DNA of 64,000 nt from Paenibacillus sp. BSR1-1 (GTDB lineage Bacteria; Bacillota; Bacilli; Bacillales; Cytobacillaceae): NCBI RefSeq assembly GCF_030403775.1, contig NZ_JAQMWQ010000021.1, forward strand, positions 38,134 to 102,133, read 5' to 3'. Shown in pieces: positions 1-9,675 of the stretch; position 1 is the stretch's first letter; each line of letters begins with the position of its first letter. Below the pieces are notes generated by a model. It saw only the letters and a program-made list of their open reading frames with translations. It searched no databases and was not told the origin of the DNA. Made by a program: the position numbers and the translations under genes.

Positions 1-1
1 A

Positions 2-256
2 AGCAGCGGAGCGATGAAGACTGGCTGGGTGCAATTAAATGAAAAATGGTACTTTTTGGATATAGAAGGTGTTATGAAAACCGGATGGCTTCTTTTCAAG
101 GACGATTGGTATTATCTGCAGTCCAATGGAGCAATGAAAACGGGCTGGTTAAATGAAACTGGCAAATGGTATTTCTTTAAAGCTGACGGTACGATGGCAA
201 AGAACACAAAAATTCAAAGGTATGTCTTTGATAAGAATGGAGTATGGATAAAATAA
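2..256 (+). CDS. C-terminal end of a cell-wall-binding repeat protein (partial)
   Basis: The reading frame is open from the left edge, so the N-terminus and any catalytic domain lie outside the window. What remains is about three and a half copies of a roughly 20-residue repeat of the form GWxxxxxxWYYxxxxGxMKT, the CW_binding/choline-binding type repeat of Gram-positive surface proteins. The last residues (GTMAKNTKIQ ... NGVWIK) closely match the end of the large nucleotidase ending at 22289, so the two proteins share an anchoring tail. Inferred role: the tail holds a secreted enzyme on a cell-wall polymer. The catalytic activity cannot be read here. Confidence 0.85.
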   Translation, partial: SSGAMKTGWVQLNEKWYFLDIEGVMKTGWLLFKDDWYYLQSNGAMKTGWLNETGKWYFFKADGTMAKNTKIQRYVFDKNGVWIK

Positions 257-347
257 ATAGGCCGTTTTAATCTTGGCTGTTGATTTCCACTCCACATAGG
301 TACAAAACCATCATTGACCTTTAACATAGCAAAAAAATAAATAAAAA

Positions 348-374
348 GAGGGTATCCCCTAGATACCCTCTTTT
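348..374. terminator. Bidirectional rho-independent terminator
   Basis: Perfect 9-bp stem GAGGGTATC/GATACCCTC with a 5-nt loop, an A-run on the left and TTTT on the right. It sits between the converging repeat protein and the Wzx gene. Confidence 0.8.
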
Positions 375-380
375 AGTATA

Positions 381-1847
381 TTATGACTTTGCCGGCCTTC
401 CGAAACGGCCTTTTATCTTATTAAGAAACATGAAAAGAACTTCGTCTTTTGTGAGAAACAAAATGGCCACATAAACTCCTATACAAACAATCACCGTTAC
501 TAAAAATAATGGAATGTAATGAGAAATGACCATTTGTAATAGATAGTGAATTGGGATGAAAATTAACGAATAAAAGAAGTATTTTATTTTTGTAATACTA
601 AATATAGAAAAATTCACCTTTAAATATTTTTTGATAAAGATATATTCCATTCCCAATAATAGAAAATTCGATATCGCTGTAGTCAAAATGGCTGTTGTTG
701 GATTGAAAATCTTCAATTGAATCAATGAAATATTAAAAATAAGGTTTAGAATCCCACAAATAAATACTAATCTAACCAGGATATTTTCCCTTTTCTTAAC
801 ATAAATAACCTGATTCGATAAAATCGACTCAATCCCAACTGAGATCATATAAATCGCAAAAATCTTAAGGGGCGTCTGGGCACTGATGTATTTATGTCCT
901 CCATATAGTAGAATTCCAGCATCTGCGGTGACGAAAAGACCAATCGATGCAGGAAATAAGAAGGCAAAATAGACCTTAGAAATATTGTTTAACAGTTTGA
1001 CATAAGAGTCTTCGTCTTCATTTCCAGTTAAATAAGATAATCTTGGAATCGTGACTTGTATAATACTGAGCATTAACGTATTGATGATACCCATAATCTG
1101 CTGGGCCATAACATAGTAGGAAACGGTCGCTTCATTGATGAATGACCCAAGCATAAAGCGGTCAAGCTGATTATATAAAATATTGGCGTTGGAAAAAAAG
1201 ACAACTAATAAAAGAGGCTTAATATGTTTTTTAATACTGATATTGCTAAAATCAAGTTTAATTTTCCTTTTAATGTAAATGAAACTGACGATATTATTAA
1301 GAAAAGTGGTTAAAATTAACAGAAAAGCATAGGTCTTATAGTCATGGGAGGTTTTTACAAGGGTAAACAATAATGAAATATAAACAATCTTTATCAAGAT
1401 GGTTTTAAGTGTGATAAAGTTGTACTTTTCACTTGCTTCATTTACCCACTCGACATAAAAAATGTTCCCGATAAGGTTGACTGCATAAATCATTAATACC
1501 GGGAAAATTGCCCGGTCACTATATCCAATATAGCAAAATACCAGATACACTATCAAAGATAAAATGCTTGTTCCTATGCTAATCGTCAGCATACTTGTAA
1601 AGAATTGGTTAACCTTTTTCTGGTCAGTCTTGATTCGACTCATTTCTCTCAAGCCATAATTGTAAACTCCAAAAACGGCAAATATAAAAAAGTAGTTAAA
1701 AATTGTTTCGGAAAGCTGTACCTTTCCGATGGAAGTCGCCCCTAGAGTTCGATAAACATAGGGCCCCACTAATATGGGGATAACGATATTAAACACGTTC
1801 AATAACATTTTATAGATAATGTTTTTAATTAAAGAAGTTTTTTGCAT
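381..1847 (-). CDS. Polysaccharide flippase (Wzx-like, MOP superfamily)
   Basis: The 488-residue protein is almost wholly hydrophobic, with about 12-14 predicted membrane segments and small loops rich in Lys and Asn. The N-terminal stretch (VGPYVYRTLG near residues 27-36) is typical of the polysaccharide transporter family that flips undecaprenyl-linked repeat units across the membrane. The length fits the family. It lies just downstream of licD on the same strand (53-bp gap), so the two are probably co-transcribed. Inferred role: export of a surface glycan repeat unit made by the nearby glycosyltransferases. The ribosome site before the ATG is weak (GGTG), so the exact start is less sure than the frame. 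Confidence 0.85.
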   Translation of the reverse strand: MQKTSLIKNIIYKMLLNVFNIVIPILVGPYVYRTLGATSIGKVQLSETIFNYFFIFAVFGVYNYGLREMSRIKTDQKKVNQFFTSMLTISIGTSILSLIVYLVFCYIGYSDRAIFPVLMIYAVNLIGNIFYVEWVNEASEKYNFITLKTILIKIVYISLLFTLVKTSHDYKTYAFLLILTTFLNNIVSFIYIKRKIKLDFSNISIKKHIKPLLLVVFFSNANILYNQLDRFMLGSFINEATVSYYVMAQQIMGIINTLMLSIIQVTIPRLSYLTGNEDEDSYVKLLNNISKVYFAFLFPASIGLFVTADAGILLYGGHKYISAQTPLKIFAIYMISVGIESILSNQVIYVKKRENILVRLVFICGILNLIFNISLIQLKIFNPTTAILTTAISNFLLLGMEYIFIKKYLKVNFSIFSITKIKYFFYSLIFIPIHYLLQMVISHYIPLFLVTVIVCIGVYVAILFLTKDEVLFMFLNKIKGRFGRPAKS

Positions 1848-1900
1848 AAAACACCAGCTTGCCCTTTCTCCTATAAAGAATGCATAAAATAGGAATAAAA

Positions 1901-2677
1901 TTATTCTTTAATTAAGGTAAGATTTGTCATATGGCTTTGCCGTTTGTGTTCCTCTGGAATCTCCATATAATCTTCCCCATAAAGAGTTGTTAAGTAATGT
2001 TTAGGGTTCGCGGGCACTTTAAACCGCTCATTTTCAAAAATTCCTTCTTTCAAAGGGAAAATATCGTGAATATTATAATACGCCCATCCAAAATAAGGTG
2101 TTTCAATCCCATAGGTCACATAGTCCGACTTAGGGTTAATTTGTGAATAAACATCTTGTAATTGAAGTTTGTTGATGACTCTTCGTAGCTTATTTTTCAT
2201 ATTATTTGCCTCTGAAGGATATTTAATGCTGGCAATCCGATGGACAATTTTCTCCTTCATTGACATTTTATTTGGTGCGTTAACGAAATCATATGGAAAA
2301 ATATCGATTGAAATGCCCCGCCGTTTGATCCCATGCCAATCAATCCAATCAAAATCTTCAAGATAAAGAATCTTCAACCAATTGTGCTTTCCATGTGTAT
2401 GTACGGTTTCTGTTTCCAACTTGAATTTTTTTGGTAGCTTCGATTCGACCACCTTTTTAAATCTGGTATAATCCTTTCTCAGCATACCAATATCGGCATC
2501 ATCATCCCATGGGATAAATCCTTTATGCCTTTCAGATCCAAGTAATGTGCCATCCGTTATCCAATACGGAATCTCTTCCGTTTTACAAATATTATCAACT
2601 ACTAGCAACATTTCTAGCATAGTGATTTGGGCACGTCTTAAAGGGCTATTTTGTTCTTTGTCTATAGCCAATTTCAT
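1901..2677 (-). CDS. LicD family phosphotransferase
   Basis: The 258-residue protein shows the LicD signature: a GTLLGSERHKGFIPWDDDAD segment (about residues 43-62) with the DDD metal/nucleotide site, then DYxRFKK and later a YFGWAYYN region. LicD proteins are nucleotidyltransferase-fold enzymes that move phosphocholine or related phospho-groups onto surface glycans. AGGAGGGG precedes the ATG. The flippase follows it on the same strand. A phosphocholine role is attractive because four proteins in this window carry choline-binding-like repeats, but no choline kinase or cytidylyltransferase (licA, licC) is visible, so the donor group is unknown. Confidence 0.85.
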   Translation of the reverse strand: MKLAIDKEQNSPLRRAQITMLEMLLVVDNICKTEEIPYWITDGTLLGSERHKGFIPWDDDADIGMLRKDYTRFKKVVESKLPKKFKLETETVHTHGKHNWLKILYLEDFDWIDWHGIKRRGISIDIFPYDFVNAPNKMSMKEKIVHRIASIKYPSEANNMKNKLRRVINKLQLQDVYSQINPKSDYVTYGIETPYFGWAYYNIHDIFPLKEGIFENERFKVPANPKHYLTTLYGEDYMEIPEEHKRQSHMTNLTLIKE

Positions 2678-2946
2678 TCCCCTCCTGTTTCCAAACCATC
2701 AGGTAATGGCTTTAACTCCTAGCAGTTAATTTTACACAAATCGGGCATGCAAATCAACCAGTATCCCCGATACCCTAGGAGTGGCTCAAAAGGGTGATGG
2801 GATAAAACTGGACATGAGTATTCTATTACCATATTCATACATTTACGAAAAAGCAACAGTAGTGTATCCTATCTTTATAGAGAATAATATTAGTGAGTTA
2901 ATATAGAAAACCAATTACTCATCATGAAAAAATAAAAGGTGATACT

Positions 2947-3154
2947 ATGTGGAGGAAAAGGAACGGAGCCATTCTCTCCTTTTCTATTACAGCGTTAAAA
3001 GTTTATAACAAACGATCAATATACAAGAACGGAATCATTCGATGAACATGAGATTCGTGTAAAATTGCCAGATAAAAACGAACAAATGAAAATTGTTGTA
3101 AAAGTGGTAGATTCTAATTTCAAGATCTTTCCCAAAGCAACACATTTGAGGTAG
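2947..3154 (+). pseudogene. Possible remnant of a small gene, frameshifted
   Basis: An ATG with a good upstream AAAGGTGAT opens a 32-codon frame that stops at 3045. From about 3002 the next frame is open and protein-like (KLPDKNEQMKIVVKVVDSNF ...), ends at 3154, and is followed at once by a terminator-like hairpin. Signals at both ends with a frame change between suggest a decayed small gene. I do not recognise the product. Confidence 0.3.
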
Positions 3155-3164
3155 AAAAATAACT

Positions 3165-3203
3165 AAAAAAACCTGGGATTTCTCTGAAAAACCTAGGTTT
3201 TTT
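3165..3203 (+). terminator. Terminator-like hairpin
   Basis: Arms AAAAAACCTGGG and CCTAGGTTTTTT (one mismatch) end in a T-run, just after the putative gene remnant. Confidence 0.6.
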
Positions 3204-3310
3204 CTTGTTGAAATAACACAAAATACCAAAAGGCAGTTTTTATTAGATTTCTTCGCATCACCTTGATATACTAATAAAATGAAAAAAAGATGAAAAGGAA
3301 GTAAAAGGGC

Positions 3311-4693
3311 GTGTACGGATTGAATTTAAGTTTAGAAAAAAGGAATTTTATGGAACGGATGTTGATTATCTTTATTGCCTTGCAGCCAATATTGGATTTG
3401 CTGACAAGTTTTTCGTTGCATTATTTAAAAAGCAGCTTAACGGTTGGTTTGATTACCCGAACCCTGATGTTTGGCATTACAGCTATTTATATTACTTATT
3501 CAGCTATTAAATATAGACAAATAAAGATTCTCGTTTATTTTCTATTTTTAGCACTTGTCTTAATATTGAACTTATTTATTGGTCATCAATTAAAATCAAC
3601 TTTTAATTTAGTCGAAGAAATAAAATATATCACAAAAACTGTTTATTTCATTCTCATGCTTTTCTCCTATTATTTTGTTTGGGAATATATCAAAAATAAA
3701 CAAACCGATGTCCTTTTAAACAAAATTGTGGTAGGGATGCTGATTGTCGGGATCGTCATGATTGTTTCCTTGTTAACCGGTACGGCCATTAAAAGTTATA
3801 CGTACGGTTTTGGATCAAAAGGATGGTTTTCGTCGGGAAATGAAATTAGTGCAATTATGGCGATATGTTCACCATTGGTGATTATTTACTCTTTCAATCA
3901 TACCAATTCGTGGAAAGACTTTTATTACTGGATTCCGACGTTATTGTTGCTCACTTCATCATTAATTGTTGGAACAAAAGTAGGGATGATTTCTGCATTT
4001 TTCTTCATTATTGTTACGATAGTGATTCTATTAGCTCAGTTATTCTTAAAGTCTAAATACAATAGAAGAAAATTAATCGTAAATATGCTTATATCCGTTT
4101 TTGTATTGGCATCAATTGGAACGTTGTCGCAAAATACAGGGGCTGTGAGTAATATCAAACAAAACAGCCAACGACTGGAAGCAAAACAACAGGCTGAGGA
4201 AGAAATGGATGCCGGGACTGATACCGGTAATGAACAAGCAGACACGACCCAGCAGACCGTAAAAACAAATAAAATCATTAGACTTCTTTTAAGCAGCCGG
4301 GATATTTTCTTAGTGGCAAAGAATAATGAGTTCAAACAAGCGAGTCTCGGACAAAAATTATTTGGCCTAGGCTACTCCACCACAAATGAAAAGGGTCATA
4401 CTAAAATGATTGAGATGGACTTTTTTGATTTGTTCTACTCCTTTGGCATTGTCGGATTTCTTGTGTACATCATCCCGATTCTTTACTTCTTGTACTCATT
4501 TTTCCTAGCATTGCTTAGGAATGGTCGCGCCTTTTTCAACTTTGATAATATCTTGATGTTCTTAGGCCTTGTCATCGGAATGGGGATTTCAGTAGTGGCA
4601 GGACATGTATTTTCCGCTCCGGCTGTCAGCATATATGTTGCTATCATCATGGTTTATCTCTATCGGAATAATCAAACCAAAATGATCAATTAA
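3311..4693 (+). CDS. O-antigen ligase/polymerase-like membrane protein
   Basis: The 460-residue protein has about 10-12 hydrophobic segments and, near residues 290-325, one long hydrophilic outside loop rich in Glu, Gln and Thr. That layout is typical of Wzy polymerases and WaaL-type ligases, which join lipid-linked glycan units outside the membrane. The N-terminal pattern (ALQPILDLLTSFSL) recurs in Bacillaceae members annotated as O-antigen ligase. It starts with GTG; AAGGAAG lies 9 nt upstream. Together with the flippase and glycosyltransferases it points to a Wzy-dependent surface polysaccharide. Polymerase and ligase cannot be told apart from sequence alone. Confidence 0.75.
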   Translation: MYGLNLSLEKRNFMERMLIIFIALQPILDLLTSFSLHYLKSSLTVGLITRTLMFGITAIYITYSAIKYRQIKILVYFLFLALVLILNLFIGHQLKSTFNLVEEIKYITKTVYFILMLFSYYFVWEYIKNKQTDVLLNKIVVGMLIVGIVMIVSLLTGTAIKSYTYGFGSKGWFSSGNEISAIMAICSPLVIIYSFNHTNSWKDFYYWIPTLLLLTSSLIVGTKVGMISAFFFIIVTIVILLAQLFLKSKYNRRKLIVNMLISVFVLASIGTLSQNTGAVSNIKQNSQRLEAKQQAEEEMDAGTDTGNEQADTTQQTVKTNKIIRLLLSSRDIFLVAKNNEFKQASLGQKLFGLGYSTTNEKGHTKMIEMDFFDLFYSFGIVGFLVYIIPILYFLYSFFLALLRNGRAFFNFDNILMFLGLVIGMGISVVAGHVFSAPAVSIYVAIIMVYLYRNNQTKMIN

Positions 4694-4706
4694 TCGGAAG
4701 AGAGGT

Positions 4707-4734
4707 TTGCAGAATAAGTCTGCAGGCTTTTTTT
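4707..4734 (+). terminator. Rho-independent terminator
   Basis: Short stem GCAGA/TCTGC with a 5-nt loop and a T-run, just after the polymerase-like gene. The stem is weak. Confidence 0.55.
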
Positions 4735-4794
4735 CATTGCTTGTCTAACATTTTATGTTATGAAATAATATATCGGAGGAAAATTTTTTACATA

Positions 4795-4872
4795 TAGGCT
4801 GTATTTTAGGTTAAGTTGGATTTTGTAGCTATGTGGAGCGGAACTTCAACAGCGAAATTTAGCACAGCCTAC
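4795..4872. repeat. Decayed copy of a dispersed intergenic repeat
   Basis: The segment starts TAGGCTGTATTTTAGG and ends with the reverse complement ACAGCCTA, with a GTGGAGCGGAA core between. The copy at 54016-54105 has the same opening and a TTGGAGCG core. Both look like shortened relatives of a repeat I recall from many Bacillaceae intergenic regions (AGGCTGT ... TTGATTGGAGCGGAAG). Confidence 0.45.
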
Positions 4873-4910
4873 ACATAAAAGCGATTACGTTTGAAAAGGA
4901 GATTTCTCAA

Positions 4911-5795
4911 ATGAGAAAAGTTAAAAAAGCGATCATTCCGGCTGCAGGTTTAGGGACACGTTTTTTGCCGGCAACGAAGGCGATGCCAAAGGAAATGCTC
5001 CCAATTGTGGATAAGCCGACCATTCAATATATTGTAGAAGAGGCCATTGCATCGGGCATTGAAGATATTATTATTGTTACGGGTAAAGGAAAAAGAGCGA
5101 TTGAAGATCATTTTGATCATGCTTTTGAATTAGAACAAACGTTGTTCGAAAAGGAAAAGTTTGAGTTGTTGGAAAAAGTGCAAGCTTCTGCAAATTTAGT
5201 GGATATTCATTACATCCGCCAAAAGGAGCCGCGTGGACTTGGTCATGCCGTCTGGTGTGCTCGTAATTTTATTGGCAATGAGCCATTTGCCGTATTGTTA
5301 GGTGATGACATTGTTCAAGCTGAAACGCCTTGCCTCCGCCAGCTTATTGATGAATATGAAAGAACTCTTTCCTCTGTCATTGGGGTAATGAAAGTCGCTG
5401 AAACCGAAACACACCGCTATGGGGTCATTGATCCATTGGCACAGTTTGAAAGAAGATATCAAGTCCGACAGTTTGTTGAAAAACCAAAGCCAGGGACTGC
5501 CCCATCCAACCTCGCCATTATTGGAAGGTATATTTTAACGCCTGAAATTTTCATGTTTCTTGATAGACAAGAAGTTGGGGCAGGTGGAGAAATCCAATTA
5601 ACAGATGCAATTCAAAAGCTTAATGAAATTCAACGGGTTTTTGCCTATGAGTTTGAAGGTAAAAGATATGACGTTGGAGAGAAGTCAGGCTTTATCGAAA
5701 CAACGATTGAATTTGCGCTGCAAAATGATGAAATCAAAAATGGTCTGCTTGAGTTTATGGCTGAGAAGTTAAAAGAACATCGTCTATTAGAGTAA
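4911..5795 (+). CDS. galU: UTP-glucose-1-phosphate uridylyltransferase
   Basis: The 294-residue enzyme makes UDP-glucose from UTP and glucose-1-phosphate, supplying teichoic acid glucosylation, glycolipids and polysaccharides. The N-terminus holds the nucleotide-binding motif AAGLGTRFLPATKAMPKEML (residues 11-30). VDKPTIQYIVEEA, the metal-site stretch LLGDDIV and the VEKPKPG segment follow in the usual order and spacing. Length matches B. subtilis GtaB. An AAAAGGAG site precedes the ATG. The next glycosyltransferase starts 12 nt downstream, so they form an operon. The B. subtilis name is gtaB. Confidence 0.97.
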   Translation: MRKVKKAIIPAAGLGTRFLPATKAMPKEMLPIVDKPTIQYIVEEAIASGIEDIIIVTGKGKRAIEDHFDHAFELEQTLFEKEKFELLEKVQASANLVDIHYIRQKEPRGLGHAVWCARNFIGNEPFAVLLGDDIVQAETPCLRQLIDEYERTLSSVIGVMKVAETETHRYGVIDPLAQFERRYQVRQFVEKPKPGTAPSNLAIIGRYILTPEIFMFLDRQEVGAGGEIQLTDAIQKLNEIQRVFAYEFEGKRYDVGEKSGFIETTIEFALQNDEIKNGLLEFMAEKLKEHRLLE

Positions 5796-5807
5796 AGGGG
5801 TAAAGAA

Positions 5808-6905
5808 ATGAAAAAAATTAAAGTTCTGCATGTTTGCGACGCCCTAGATAAAGGCGGCTTGGAAGAAGTTATCTACAATCTAGTCAAAAATACAAATGAT
5901 GAGGAATTCGAAGCCGGTGTTGCCTATTTTAGAGGAGGCGTCGTGGCAGATCGCCTTAAAGAAAAAGGATTCTCCTGTAAGGAAATCAATGAAACAAGTA
6001 AATTTGCCCGGATTAACCAATTGAAAAACTATATTAAAGATGAAAAGATTGACATTGTGCAAGCTCATTTTTGTTTTCATGGCATTTTGGCTGCAAAACT
6101 TGCAGGGGTAAATGTAGTAGAGACCACCCACAATACCTATCACTTTTTTGAAAATCCATGGGGGAGTATAAAGTATAGTTTTTATCTCAACCTCGTGGAT
6201 TCCATCGTCTCAGTCTCAAAAGCGGTAGAAAATTTCAATTTAACTAATTTTAAAGTGATGAAACAAAAGAAATGTACGGTTATTAGAAATTCCATTGATT
6301 CAGAAAGAATTATCCCAACAGAACGTTCGAAAGAAGAATTGAAACAACAATTCGGATTGCCCGAGAATTCATTTGTGATTAGCACTCTATCAAGGCTCGA
6401 TGTTCAAAAGGGATTGGAATACTTTATTGAAGCTGCGAAGAAATTGAATCAAAAATACGACCATCTTGTCTTTTTAATACCTGGCGAAGGCTCTAAACAA
6501 TATTCCAAGTCATTGCTCAAAGAAGCTGAAGGTGAAAGCAATATTCGTTTCATTGGTCACGTTTCCAAAGTGAATGAATTGTTTAAGGTGATGGATGTTT
6601 TTGCAATGTCGTCATTATGGGAGGGTGCCCCGCTTACGTTACTGGAGGCGATGGCGTACGGGAAAGCTGTAGTCGTCACCAATGTTGGAAATACAGCGGA
6701 AGTGATTCAGGACGATGTCAATGGCTTTATTGTGGAGAAAAAAGATGTTGACTCCTTTGTTGAACGGCTTAGCAGATTTATCGATCATCCCGAAAAACGT
6801 GCCGAACTCGAAAAGAGGGCCAAAGAGGACTTCGCTGAGAAATTCAGTAATCAAATTATGATCAGTCATTATAAAAATTTATATAAATCATTACTAAAGG
6901 TATAA
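5808..6905 (+). CDS. Glycosyltransferase, GT4/GT1 family
   Basis: The 365-residue cytoplasmic enzyme has the two-domain GT-B layout. The N-terminal DALDKGGLEEVIYNL loop is the acceptor side. The C-terminal domain has ISTLSRLDVQKGLEYFIEAA and the donor-site E-x7-E motif in SLWEGAPLTLLEAMAYGKAV (around residues 272-291). It should transfer a sugar from a nucleotide donor to a lipid-linked glycan, but the sugar cannot be assigned. It follows galU by 12 nt behind a good AAAGGGG site, so UDP-glucose is a possible donor by context only. Confidence 0.88.
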   Translation: MKKIKVLHVCDALDKGGLEEVIYNLVKNTNDEEFEAGVAYFRGGVVADRLKEKGFSCKEINETSKFARINQLKNYIKDEKIDIVQAHFCFHGILAAKLAGVNVVETTHNTYHFFENPWGSIKYSFYLNLVDSIVSVSKAVENFNLTNFKVMKQKKCTVIRNSIDSERIIPTERSKEELKQQFGLPENSFVISTLSRLDVQKGLEYFIEAAKKLNQKYDHLVFLIPGEGSKQYSKSLLKEAEGESNIRFIGHVSKVNELFKVMDVFAMSSLWEGAPLTLLEAMAYGKAVVVTNVGNTAEVIQDDVNGFIVEKKDVDSFVERLSRFIDHPEKRAELEKRAKEDFAEKFSNQIMISHYKNLYKSLLKV

Positions 6906-6945
6906 AAAGAAGAGTGGCTGAATTAAATAGCCACTCTTCTTTTTA
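6906..6945. terminator. Bidirectional terminator between converging genes
   Basis: Perfect 13-bp stem AAGAAGAGTGGCT/AGCCACTCTTCTT with a 9-nt loop, A-run on the left and T-run on the right. Confidence 0.9.
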
Positions 6946-8196
6946 TTTTGTATCAAGCACGTGTAAAATTTCCTTAAAACGCTCATCCCATGTTGTTTTT
7001 GCCAAAAAAGCATCTAAATTCCCGTAAGGCAGCTTTGCATGGATCAATTGTTTATAATCATGCAAGATGGCTGCTCTTGCTTCTGCTTCAGTGTCACAAT
7101 GGGTAACGAGTGGGTATTTTCCGATATGCGGAATACCGGTTGACACGGTTGGAAGCCCAAAATATAAGTATTCATAAATTTTTATCGGATCGACGGCATC
7201 GGAAAGCTTACTTGTTTTAAACGGAATGATGCCGATATTCCATTTCTCGACAAACTGTTGAAGCTTGCTTGGATGTACTTTTCCATAAAATTCACAGTTC
7301 GGAAGTGCCTCGATTTTGGATAAAATCTCATCGGTTGCGCCGTGGCCGATAAAATGGAATACGAATTGTTGGTTTTTTGCAAGGGCAAAAATGAGATCCC
7401 AATCAAACCAGGATGGTGTCATATGTCCAAAATAGCCGATATGAATTTTATTATCAGGGGCTGCTTGTTTTAAAGAAACATTTCTTTTCCCAGATAAGGC
7501 GGCGTTATATCCATTTCCGATCACATAAATATCATTTCTGATTGATGCGAATTTGTCCTTTAAAGGCTGTGATACAACTGTTACCAAATTAGAATGTTGA
7601 ACAAATGCTTCCTCAATGCTGCGGTTATACCATGGTGCATCACCTGTTTTATAAAACTCTTCCCACTCATCCATGATATCATAAACAATTTTATAATTTG
7701 ATTGATTGAGTTGGCCAAGGCATCCATAAAACAGCTTGGCAGGGAACGTTGTAATATACGTTTTCTTGGCAAATTCATCGAGCACTTTTAATTTCTCAAT
7801 ATCATAAATGAAGTCGTATACAGGTATTTGGAAAATATTTTTATAAACCTGTTGATAGCTCTTTTCAAGCTTTTCTTGATCATCCCATTGCCAAGCAACA
7901 AAGAGTACAGCAAATCCTTGGTCAGATAAATACTTTGCAAGATTAATAGTCCGTTGATTATACAACTCTTCAAACTCACGACCGGATGTTAAAATGACAA
8001 GTCCTTTTAATTCCTGGCTTTTATTCAAATCGATGAGTTTTACATAAAGATCATGAAGCTGGGCGTTATTTCGTTTGAATACTTTGTTGACTCCTAGTTT
8101 CGTAAACACCCGTCTTTGTGCTCTTTGAAAAGTATTTTGTAACCCATTTTGCTGTATGGATTTAAGACTTTTCCGTAATACATGTTTAACTGACAT
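6943..8196 (-). CDS. Glycosyltransferase (GT-B fold)
   Basis: The 417-residue protein opens with a basic region (about 50 residues), followed by a Rossmann-like start (LVILTSGREFEELYNQRTIN). The C-terminal half has IHIGYFGHMTPSWFDWDLIF and a donor-site region DAVDPIKIYEYLYFGLPTVS, typical of GT4-like polysaccharide enzymes. Substrates cannot be told. It is convergent with the upstream glycosyltransferase and apparently transcribed alone. Its ATG is preceded by AAGGGGCAAG on the minus strand. The Lys/Arg-rich N-terminus could hold it to the membrane surface (inference). Confidence 0.8.
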   Translation of the reverse strand: MSVKHVLRKSLKSIQQNGLQNTFQRAQRRVFTKLGVNKVFKRNNAQLHDLYVKLIDLNKSQELKGLVILTSGREFEELYNQRTINLAKYLSDQGFAVLFVAWQWDDQEKLEKSYQQVYKNIFQIPVYDFIYDIEKLKVLDEFAKKTYITTFPAKLFYGCLGQLNQSNYKIVYDIMDEWEEFYKTGDAPWYNRSIEEAFVQHSNLVTVVSQPLKDKFASIRNDIYVIGNGYNAALSGKRNVSLKQAAPDNKIHIGYFGHMTPSWFDWDLIFALAKNQQFVFHFIGHGATDEILSKIEALPNCEFYGKVHPSKLQQFVEKWNIGIIPFKTSKLSDAVDPIKIYEYLYFGLPTVSTGIPHIGKYPLVTHCDTEAEARAAILHDYKQLIHAKLPYGNLDAFLAKTTWDERFKEILHVLDTK

Positions 8197-8265
8197 TTTC
8201 TTGCCCCTTTATTTAATAGTGGTTCCATTATACCTTATTCACATGGGATTTGAAATTCTGTCTAA

Positions 8266-9588
8266 TTATCCGATATTTTGTCCTTGCTGATTAAAGTACT
8301 CCATTTTTCCATAAACCATCGTATTGGTTGTAGTCATCATCCCATTTTCCTTGAGGAAATACCAGTTATCTTTCTCAAAGTACCAACCTACTCGCATAAT
8401 ACCAATCGGATTGAAATTGTACCACCGTCCATTTAACTTTTTCCAGCCTGTTTGCATTTCTCCTTTTTCATTAAAGTAATACCAATCATATTCAATATTT
8501 ACCCACCCGGTTTTCATCATTCCGCTTTCTTTATCAAGATAATACCAGTGTCCATCAGAATGTAACCAGCCTGTCTTATAATTCCAGTTGGAATCATAGT
8601 AGTACCAATTATTTTCGTCCGACACCCATTTTCCCGTTTGCGTAGAACTCGATTCATTTAACGGCAACGTAACCGTTCTAATCCATGCCCCATTACTGAA
8701 TTCTCTTGCTTTAATTTCTACTTTGTCATTGTAAACATTGATGACATAGCCTTGTGATTGATCATAGTTTTCTTTGCCTTGTGGGGTATACGTATAAGCC
8801 ACAGAGCTTGTATTTACCATCGTTATGCCATCCCGATAGATGCTTTTAGGATTATTTAATGGAAAGTGTGAATGTCCGGAAAGAAGAATGACTTGTGGAT
8901 ACTTCTTTAGTAATGTTAGAATCTTTTGGTCATCAAGGCCAGCTCCCCATTCGCTCCCGTAAACAGTATTGGTAATCGGCTGATGAAAGAAAACAAAAAT
9001 CGGTTTACTTACATCAGCATCTACCTCCAATGTTTTCTGAAGCCATTGAAACTGTTGATCAGAGATATAGGCAGAATCCCGTTCTTTATCTCCATATTCT
9101 GAAAGCACCGTTTTCTCTGATTTCTCGCCAGCAATGGTAATAAAATGATAGCCCTTGATCCACTTATCATAATATAGATTGGAAACGTTCATCTTATTTA
9201 AAAATCTATTTTTTAATTCCACATCCGTCACAGCAGGATTCAAATGGGATTCCAGCCATTCGTGGTTGCCCATTACCATAAATTCTTCTGCATTCCGATT
9301 TTTATTGGCTTGGAATATGGAGTTAAACAAATTATATTCTTTTACTTTTCCAAAATTGGTCATATCGCCATTGACCGCAATGACATCGTAGTCAGGGGCA
9401 ACCGTGTTCAAATCCTGCAGGGCCTTACCCAATTTCTGATTAACCTTTGGGGTGGTTGTATCAATATGCGAATCACTTATAACTGTAAGCTGTAAATTTG
9501 GCGTATCAGTGATTGCTTGTACTGATTCAAAACTGCATCCAAACAGTCCACCTAGGACTAGACCAATTGATAATAAATTCTTATACAT
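8266..9588 (-). CDS. Secreted metallophosphoesterase with cell-wall-binding repeats
   Basis: The 440-residue protein has an N-terminal signal sequence; a Cys at about residue 18 in GLFGC could be a weak lipobox, and cleavage after VQA is also possible. The catalytic half is a calcineurin-like phosphoesterase with its metal ligands in order: VISDSHID, NGDMTN, GNHEWLE, FFHQP and LSGHSHFP. From about residue 320 to the end there are around six aromatic repeats (WYYxD ... GMMKTGW). The substrate is unknown. The tail is homologous to that of the amidase encoded divergently next door, so both enzymes probably sit on the same wall polymer. Confidence 0.9.
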   Translation of the reverse strand: MYKNLLSIGLVLGGLFGCSFESVQAITDTPNLQLTVISDSHIDTTTPKVNQKLGKALQDLNTVAPDYDVIAVNGDMTNFGKVKEYNLFNSIFQANKNRNAEEFMVMGNHEWLESHLNPAVTDVELKNRFLNKMNVSNLYYDKWIKGYHFITIAGEKSEKTVLSEYGDKERDSAYISDQQFQWLQKTLEVDADVSKPIFVFFHQPITNTVYGSEWGAGLDDQKILTLLKKYPQVILLSGHSHFPLNNPKSIYRDGITMVNTSSVAYTYTPQGKENYDQSQGYVINVYNDKVEIKAREFSNGAWIRTVTLPLNESSSTQTGKWVSDENNWYYYDSNWNYKTGWLHSDGHWYYLDKESGMMKTGWVNIEYDWYYFNEKGEMQTGWKKLNGRWYNFNPIGIMRVGWYFEKDNWYFLKENGMMTTTNTMVYGKMEYFNQQGQNIG

Positions 9589-9675
9589 GACCTCTACCTC
9601 ACAACAATTTATTGATTAATTGTTTATGATTATAGAATCGTTTTCTTAATTCTTTCTTAAGAGATATATCTATTA

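Larger units (their letters stand above)
2678..3310. other. Gene-poor intergenic stretch
   Basis: This 633-base AT-rich gap separates licD from the polymerase gene. It holds only the broken small reading frame at 2947-3154 and the hairpin at 3165-3203. I see no RNA gene, insertion sequence or other convincing frame. Confidence 0.5.

Noticed and set aside
3035..3229. Minus-strand frame of 64 codons
   Set aside because: It runs through the terminator-like hairpin and lacks a ribosome site; the plus-strand remnant fits better.
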